DNA from: Nemopilema nomurai
Taxonomy: Eukaryota > Cnidaria > Scyphozoa > Rhizostomeae > Rhizostomatidae
Assembly (NCBI GenBank): GCA_003864495.1
Contig: ML133365.1
Span: forward strand, 1,433,856-1,497,855
DNA length: 64,000 bases
Direction of reading: 5' to 3'
Positions 57,022 through 64,000 of the stretch are shown here, one piece after another. How positions within the stretch are numbered: the first letter of the stretch is position 1; each line of letters starts with the position of its first letter. The notes below the pieces were generated by a model. It made no database searches and was not told where the DNA came from. It saw nothing but the letters and a program-made list of their open reading frames with translations. Made by a program: the position numbers and the translations under genes.

Positions 57022-57095
57022 CTTAGATACAGACACGGCACACTTGGATACAGACACGGCGCACTTGGATAAAGATATGACGCACTTGGATATCA
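57022..57095. repeat. 21 bp tandem repeat, about 3.5 copies
   Basis: The unit cttggatacagacacggcgca follows directly on the second 60 bp direct repeat. Confidence 0.85.
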
Positions 57096-58741
57096 GCATC
57101 AGGAACAACAGAAGCATTTCGGGACCATGAGTCATATAGAGGGATCATGATTTGCTCGGTTTTTCCCATCTAAAATTTTATTCATTGCCATGTTTTCCAG
57201 GAAAATATTATTGATTTTTCCCAAGAAACATGTTCTTTTGCACAGCCATTTTTTCCATTGTTTTGCATATTATTTTACGTAGAAATTCTTTGGGTTTGAT
57301 TTCTTCTCTATTTAAGAATATTATTACATTAATTTGTTTTACAACAAGTCGGTTAAGCAGTCAAGTACAGTATATTGACTGTTTGATCGCCCAGTTACCA
57401 TGGGAAGGGAAAACTCGCTTGAAAGTTAGAGAGGGCAAGATGTCTATATTGCTCAGTGGTAAAATTAATGCGCACATCGTTGTAAGCAGAAAGCAAACCT
57501 TTGGGATATTTTAAGGATTACCAGAAAATATGTTTGGAATAAATGGGCGTTTCTCTTTTTAAACGGGCGTGGTCAAAATCATTTATTGTGTTTGACCTTA
57601 TGGCCCCTGTATATAGATGAAATTGAACGTTTTATGGTTGGTCGGTTATATTCTTGTATTAACATTCAATTAATCAGTACCAAAGGTATAAAGCTTTGTG
57701 GAAAGTTTAACACTAAAGGCAACCACAAATGGCGGGGGAAAAAACGGGATGCGGGGGTGGTTAATTCACCCTTTATATGCTAACGCCTGACATCTGGAAA
57801 TGCTGTCTCTACTGCTAGGCCAAGTTTCCTTTCGTTTACATATGCAAATGGAAATGCTGCCTGGGCTTTAAACAATAAGCTCTGTACTGGGATTTTCTCC
57901 AACCATAACTTTCCCTCCTTTGAAGAATCATATTTGAAGTTTTCCTTTAGCCGAAAACAGAGATGATTTTGCTGGCAAACGTCTTGAGCTTGCGCTTACT
58001 TAAATTTCTACAAGTAAGAAGTTTTAAAAAGTTGCTGCAGCATCTGAACCAATTGTAGAAAAAATGCAAGTTGCAAGTATATAGTTATGACGCTAAAGCG
58101 ACCACTTTTCAATACTATCTTTAAATGGTATTCTGTTATTCTGTTTACTCTGTGGTTCTTTGCCATTCTGTTTTTACTTACCAATTCAACAGAATGTTCC
58201 GAGACATGTTTTCCGTGAGTTGTATAGAAGGAAAAAGATCGAACAGAAAATTGTTTTCGCTGAGATAAATTTACAGATTAAAAAGACTAGTTCCCTTTGC
58301 ACCTTATCACCTTGATATCTCAGGAAGTATTGGCAACATGCTCTGTCTTTGCCCTGGATCTTGTACGACATGATATAATATGATACGCATTAACATCAAC
58401 AATTGAAACATCAATCATCAAAATTGTATCTAAGAAGATGGCTACGACATCATGCGAAGATTTTTCTTTCTCTTATTAAATTACCAGCGTAATTTAAAGA
58501 TATAATTAAGGTGACCTCCAACCTCCCCTTGTCACTACCAACGCCTTCGAACTGTACCACACAGTTCCGTAGCAGTAGTAATAACACCTTAAAACTACCT
58601 CCGCTAATAATACAACAGCAATGTACAATAACCAAATAGGTCCGCGTTCTCATGAGAACAACTAGTAATCATACACAGTAGTAAACTAGTTAAATGTACT
58701 CTGTAATACGCACAATCAAACAGAACAAACCCGTTCATTCT
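57096..58741. other. No supported gene
   Basis: Frames at 57230-57514 and 57586-57783 lack motifs. An octamer atatgcaaatgg lies near 57839, without context. Confidence 0.4.
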
Positions 58742-58841
58742 CAGTAGGCCCACAACACGGCACACGTCTTGCCAGCACAAGCACGCCTTACCTTCTGTTT
58801 GATCGAGGAGGACTGGGCCGCGCGCCTCTCATTTACCATCA

Positions 58842-59524
58842 TTCAAAGAGGCAAGATGATGGCCTCCAGGGAATCTCACAACATCTCCTCCAGCTTTACA
58901 AAGCTTCATACTTGGCACCCAGTACTCATACTGGTAACAGTACCCGCGCATCCTCGCATTCCAACTGATCTAAAATTCCATCGCAGAGGACGGGTCTCCA
59001 TCCTCCATATGAAAATCCTTTGGTGGGGACTCAGGACGGTCCTTCACCAAATTTGTTGTGCTCCCACAGCAGAAGCACGCACTTTTCTTCTTCAAAAAAG
59101 CCTTCTTCTTTCCAGGGGCAGTCCCCTTGACAGTGGATTTCATGGGGCACTGTTTCACAAGGTGACCCCCTGCACAACGATAGCAGTCCAAACTGTATAG
59201 TATACTCGGCTGTCAGCACAGCCTTCACAACCTCCCAGTTGGAGGCCTCGCCTACCCTCACACTAGGATGAACTCTGGTAGCATTGCCGGAGAGCATGAA
59301 GGTAAGGAGGTCTGTGGACGCCTCATGCTCCACCTCACACAGCCTCTCATAGGCTGCGAGCCACTCACCAATCACCACAACACCGTCACCGGGGAAGGAA
59401 GATAGTTGGTGGTGAGGTCGATCCAAAATTGGACAGCAGGCCTGGATAAGGATGCTAGCCAATACACTTTCATCTTTCCATCTTTCAAAGAGGAAAGATG
59501 GCAGCCTCCAGGGAATCTCACAAC
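58842..59524. repeat. About 42 bp direct repeats flanking a gag fragment
   Basis: The sequence ttcaaagaggaaagatggca plus gcctccagggaatctcacaac occurs at 58842-58882 and 59483-59524 with few differences, in the same orientation, on both sides of the gag-like sequence. It could be a long target duplication, a segmental duplication, or remnants of a terminal repeat. Confidence 0.6.
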
Positions 59525-59537
59525 ACTTTCGAAACAT
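58970..59537 (-). pseudogene. Retrotransposon gag fragment with two CCHC-type knuckles
   Basis: The frame 59537-59031 reads a gag-like helical domain (VIGEWLAAYERLCEVEHEAS, FMLSGNATRVHPSVRVGEAS, WEVVKAVLTAEYT). After a frame slip near 59190 it reads CYRCAGGHLVKQCP, a zinc knuckle, and CFCCGSTTNLVKDRP, a second knuckle with its last Cys changed. The layout fits an LTR retrotransposon capsid-nucleocapsid; Gypsy-type gag is most likely. No protease, reverse transcriptase or integrase follows downstream on the minus strand, so this is an isolated fragment. Confidence 0.65.
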
Positions 59538-59829
59538 CGTTTAACTCATCCAACGATTCAAGTGTGGGAGATGTGATACACAGTACACTGATCCCTAATA
59601 ACTCTGGAGTATGGGCATCTAAATCAATTTTTGATAAGAATTGTTCCATCATTCCGGCATTGGAGAGAAACCATAGTGAAGATGAATCGATCATTGAGGT
59701 GACATTTTGGGATCAAGTAGTGAATCTTAGAGATGTTTGAGAAAAAGGAACGGGAAGATTTTGATTTTAGCCAAAAGGAAATCCTCAACTTCAATCGAAT
59801 TGCAATAGAGAAATATGGGAACCTGGTAA
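59498..59829 (+). other. Candidate coding exon(s), unrecognised
   Basis: One frame from 59498 reads MAASRESHNTFETSFNSSND and continues 80 codons to a TGA. An overlapping frame from 59732 reads MFEKKEREDFDFSQKEILNF and IAIEKYGNL, then meets a consensus-like gtaagg donor at 59826. Protein-like composition and the donor suggest a first exon, with the frame change due to a lesion or splice. The first codons are also present in the direct repeat at 58842. No family is recognised. Confidence 0.3.
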
Positions 59830-59840
59830 GGCAAATTTAA

Positions 59841-60116
59841 AGTGCCTGTGACACGATTTTTTTATTGTCTCTATCAACTTTTGCTGTTACCTTTAACTCA
59901 TATTTCAACTTTTTATCGAAAAAATCTGATACTTTGACGGAAAATTTACCCGTTAAATTCGGGCCTAGGCAAGGGCGCCGCGATCAAATCGACGTAGCTG
60001 GTGACGTCACGGAATTAACTCGTTTTGAAACTCTCACTTCGAATCAGCTGATAAGGCAGTAGGTCGCGTGAAGTTTTGAATTCATTTTCAAGTCCTTCTG
60101 TGTACAATTGTTCACG
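59841..60116 (+). promoter_or_regulatory. Probable 5' end and promoter of Kolobok copy 1
   Basis: A TTAA at 59837-59840 directly precedes agtgcctgtgacacg, consistent with the TTAA target of Kolobok elements. This boundary is inferred from one side only. A perfect CRE palindrome TGACGTCA lies at 60002-60009, about 110 bp upstream of the start codon, in a locally GC-richer stretch. Confidence 0.4.
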
Positions 60117-63100
60117 ATGCCGAAAAGATGCGTGGTTGGAAAATGTGGGGCCACGAATAGTGATGGACTGTCGCTTCACAAGTTTCCTAAGGAAGAAAAA
60201 TTTCGTGTACTGTGGACGAAGTTCGTTCAGACTACCCGGTGTGACTTCACTTGTCCTTCATCGTTTAGCGTTGTCTGTAGCTTGCATTTCACGCCGGACA
60301 GTTATGAAGCAAATCCAGTTGCCGATTCTCTTGGCTTCGGAACAAGGTAATTTATCGTTTTTAGCTTTTCGGCGCTTTTCGGCATAAATATACCAATATA
60401 AATTCTTTCAGGCAAACAAAGTTGAACAGGAATGCAGTTCCTACAATTAAGAAAGGACTGGATAGAGGCTGCTCCGTGACAAAATTGCAAGATGTTTCGC
60501 CTCGCCAAGCAGCAAAAAAACTTGACCATGCCAGGGTATTTTACTTGTTCTTCCTTTATCGACAAGTAATTTATAAATGAATTTGTTTTCGATGCTTTGA
60601 ATTTTCTAACAATTAATACGTTTTCATATAATTGATGCTTTTTTACTTATCTGATCTATTTGCAGGTTATCGCAATGGCCTGTGCAGAATCAACCTGCAC
60701 AAACACAGTTGATGAACCAACGGTGGGAGTTGAAAGGAGATCCGTGAAAACCCAAGCAATAATTAAAGGGATAAGTCAAGGTAATCAATCATTACTTTTG
60801 ATGCCAGCAATTTTTTATTCTTTTGATGCTTGTAAATTTTATTACATGGCAATACAATATATAAATTCATTGCAATACAATAAATTGATTTCTTTCAGCA
60901 CAATTTTTCTCTGGAATTTAATGTATACATTGATGCTGATTTTGCACTTGTTTTGCTGATATACTTATTCACATTAGGTATCCAGATATCTCTCAAAATG
61001 ACATCCAGAGGTATCCAGTGCAACTTGTTGCAGCCATGCACATCCACACCACTGAATAGTGACAATGATAGTGACATTGAAGAGCTCCCCATGGATGAAT
61101 TGTCATACAATTCTTGGGACAGTACCATGGAAACCTCTGACGATGAGGATAGTTATATTGATGAGTATGTGTGCTAAACGTTATTCTAAACTTGATGAAA
61201 TTTAGCTCTGGTGCTTAAATCAATTTGCATCTCATACATATTAGATTTGAAATAGTTTTCACCTGCTGCTAGTTCTCACCTGCTAAAATAGTTTGGAGAT
61301 CACCAGAGGAAGTTCATTGTTTATGAGAAGAAGCTGTTAGAGCTTTTCATCTTGTGCTCTTTTTGTTTTTACTCTGGTTGTAAAACAACAACTTCATCAG
61401 TGGTTGGAGCAATGGTTATGGTAGAGCAGATGTGTCCAAAATGTGGTGAAATACGGATCTGGTCAAATGCGCCATACATTGGAACCATACCATTATGTAA
61501 TTTGATGTTGTCCTATGTTGCCCTAGCAAAATTCTCAAGTGTCTTAAATTTCTTGGTGTTGCTGCATATAGGTAATTTTTTATCTATTTGTTTTTATTTA
61601 AAAAAATTATGGGTGGATGGATTTGCAATAATGGATTTTGTTGAATCTACAGTTAAAGCCATACAGATTAGTGCTATTTTTAATGTTATTTTTGTCCTCA
61701 CTTATCACAATATTCAATCTTCCCTAGCCCAAGGACGTTCTTCAGACACCAGCAAGCCTACCTATGCCCATCAGTTACAAAGATCTGGAAAAATGAATCT
61801 GATTTCCTCAAGCAAGATATTCAGTCGAAGGGAAACAGTATTGTTGTAAGAGGTGATGCACGTTGTGATTCAATGGGTCATTTAGCAAAGTATGGTAGCT
61901 ACACATTTGTAGACCTAAACATCAACAAAGTTCTAGATCTTGAGCTTGTACAGGTAAGTCAAATATAACACCCACAGGCGCAGATCCAGACCGGTTGCAC
62001 AGGTTTAAAAAAACCTGTCAAATTCTGAGAACTATTTTTCTTGGTAAATCTTGAATTATATCTTAAATTTTAATTGCAACAATTGCTGCATCTCTCCCCG
62101 ATTGACTACAGTTTTTACCTACCAAATTGAACCCCCACACAACAGCACTCCCTTGTTGAAAAGATTCTGACAGAGCTTCCTAATTCATCTTTTATCCAAA
62201 AGTATCCGAGGAACTCAAAATCCGAGAAATCAGTCGCCACTCACAGTGATAATTTAGAGTATGCTATCTATGTGCCAATATTGAAACCGGTGGTTATTGT
62301 TTTCTGAAAACCTGTGAAAACCAGTGCCCATATGTTTCCCTTATGCGAAAAAAACCAATGACTAAAAAGCATATTCGATACCGCTTTGATACAAAATGAA
62401 ATAAAGATGCAAATGTAATTTAATGTAATTTTTTTAGGACTATGCACTAATGTAATTTTTTAAATTTTTAGTGAAATGAGGTTGCTAGTAGCTATCATAT
62501 GTAGCCTGAAGGACTCAAAAGAATCATGGCACGCATGGAAGAAAGTCAACTGGACATCTCTGCAATAGTGACTGATGGGCACAAGTCAATCAAAAAGTGG
62601 CTGAAGGACAATTGTAACAGTGTCAATCACTATTTAGATGTGTGGCATGTTGCTAAAGGTATTCTTTGAAAAATTGACACATGGTTATATATTTCTTTGT
62701 TTGAGTCTCTTTTGAACCAGTAGTAGCAGCACTAACATTAAATTTTGCAATCTTGTACCTAAAATAGTTATTTTTCACTACAGGTCTTTCCAAGAAAATG
62801 GATGCTTTGGCTAAGAGGCCTCGTTGTTCTCTTCTTGGCAAATGGATCAAGAGTATCGTCAACCATATGTATTGGTGTGCAGCTAGCTCTGATGGTGATG
62901 CGGATTTAATGCTTGCAAAATGGGACTCTGTGGTTAATCACATCTGTGATATCCATGAGGGGCACTCAGAACTTTTTCCAAAATGCAGCCACGAACCTTT
63001 AGATGATGACCCAAGGGATTGGTTTCAGCCTAGTAAGTTTATATTTTCTTCCTTCATGTTGTAAGTTCTGAGTCTTTCCAGCAGATTTTAATTAGTTGGA

Positions 63101-64000
63101 AGTCCCCATGAATAGTAGCGGGGGAAAGGGGTCTCTCCTCGATTAGTTTACCTTTTGAGAGATCTCCTACTTTAAGAATTCCCTTCATACAATTTATTTC
63201 GTATTATTTTTTTGTAATTTGGTTAAACAATTTGTTTGTACTAATAATATATAAATTGTATGCTGAGAATTTAAAATATGAAAGTGAAACTGTAAGCAAA
63301 CTCATTGAATTTATTCATTGGTATAAATATGCCTGAAATGAAGAAAATCATAATCAGTAAAAAACATTTTAGTTTCACTTCTCAGTCTTGTATATAAATT
63401 TACAGGAACAGAAGAATACGAAAGGTTGAGTGAGCTCCTGCAGAGTACCCATTTACGAGCAAGTATTAAAAAACTATCTCCATGTGGACAGACTTCTGCT
63501 GTTGAAGGTTACCATAGCTTTGTTAATCAGTTTGCCCCTAAGATGTACCACTTTTCTTTTCATAGTATGAATGCAAGGTTTGTAATGTGGTTATATGATT
63601 TCAGAACATTCTCCAGATATTATTCTCTTCAAAGAAACACTATGATTAGAAAAAGGTACCAATAAAGGACATTCTATTTTCATTGACAGACTTATGATTC
63701 CTGCTCTTCATTTCAATGAGAATGCTGGCCGTGCTCAGGCTGTTAACAAGGAGGGAAATCTTGAATACAAGATCGTGTTCCCAAAGTATAAGAAAGGTGG
63801 CACGATAGTCAGAAGGATTACAACCAATTGTACATATGGTGGGTATACCATAGTGGCACAATATACTTTTTGTTTGCTGTTTATTTGAGAATATGATGAT
63901 ATGCTTATTTTTCGCCAATATTCTAAAATATACAGGTTTTCTTTTACCCAGATTACGTTGAAAAACTGTTTGGAGAGCTGATGATGAGAGCTGAAAATGG
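60117..64000 (+). pseudogene. THAP/Kolobok transposase gene, multi-exon (copy 1)
   Basis: Exon 1 (60117-60346) holds the THAP finger MPKRCVVGKCGATN, LHKFPKEEKFRVLWTKF and VVCSLHFTPDSY. Later exons: 60410-60535, 60666-60780, 60978-61177 (acidic), 61307-61571 (FIVYEKKLLELF, MCPKCGEIRIW, IPLCNLMLSYVA, a frame slip near 61528, FLGVAAY), 61728-61953 (TFFRHQQAYLCPSVTKIW, VVRGDARCDSMGHLAKYGS, first catalytic Asp), 62472-62658 (LDISAIVTDGHKSIKKWL, second Asp), 62784-63032, 63406-63577 (TSAVEGYHSFVNQFAPKMY, Glu), 63690-63838 and 63952 to beyond the window. Most introns obey GT-AG; the acidic exon's donor is unresolved. Lesions: one slip, TGA at 62472-62474 and TAG at 62502-62504. The DDE triad is intact. 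Confidence 0.85.

Noticed and set aside
56236..57095. Possible CRISPR-like array
   Set aside because: The 47 bp and 21 bp units are contiguous tandem repeats without unique spacers, in eukaryotic DNA.
58769..59200. A 143-codon plus-strand frame
   Set aside because: It is antisense to the gag fragment with its zinc knuckles; Cys/His spacing is meaningful only on the minus strand.

Overview
This 64 kb window looks like invertebrate metazoan DNA, most probably cnidarian. That is inference: it is AT-rich, intron-bearing, free of operons, and packed with cut-and-paste transposon families common in cnidarians (ISL2EU, Kolobok, Harbinger, hAT, piggyBac, pogo, a DUF6589/helicase element). There is no clear single-copy housekeeping gene. 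Nearly every recognisable coding stretch is a transposase, a transposon partner protein or a retroelement gag. Most are broken by stops or frameshifts, and many elements are nested in others.

0-10 kb: a Copia gag/protease remnant (-), a Harbinger remnant (Myb-like partner + and transposase tail -), and an old ISL2EU copy (SWIM/YqaJ nuclease + facing a THAP/DDE transposase -). Then about 3.5 kb has only weak exon-like signals. 10.1-14.6 kb: a nearly complete 4.5 kb ISL2EU element with ~255 bp terminal inverted repeats and an AT target duplication, apparently inserted inside a reading frame. 15-25.6 kb: a divergent pair (Cys-rich/SANT gene - and SWIM/YqaJ gene +) around an NRF1-like palindrome. 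The YqaJ gene is cut by a pogo/Tigger element. An inverted Kolobok copy and a second Cys-rich/SANT gene follow.

26-41.5 kb: an integrase-core (IS3EU-like) transposase, then a RecQ-like helicase (+) and a DUF6589 protein (-) whose exons are interlocked: the C-terminal exons of each gene lie in the large intron of the other. A piggyBac element sits in the helicase at a TTAA, and nested hAT elements sit in the DUF6589 intron. 41.6-47.7 kb: a second Harbinger (MADF partner + and transposase -) split by a hAT with a perfect 8 bp target duplication, ending against a piggyBac fragment. 50.1-52.5 kb: a third Harbinger whose MADF exons (-) are interdigitated with the transposase exons (+).

53-56 kb: an unrecognised spliced gene (-) with a hAT MITE in an intron. 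56-57 kb: an LTR-like unit bounded by 60 bp direct repeats. 59 kb: a gag fragment with CCHC knuckles. 60.1-64 kb: an intron-rich THAP/Kolobok transposase gene (+) running off the window end.

The recurring theme is two-gene DNA transposons: a DDE transposase on one strand and a DNA-binding, nuclease or helicase partner on the other, arranged tail-to-tail or with interleaved exons.
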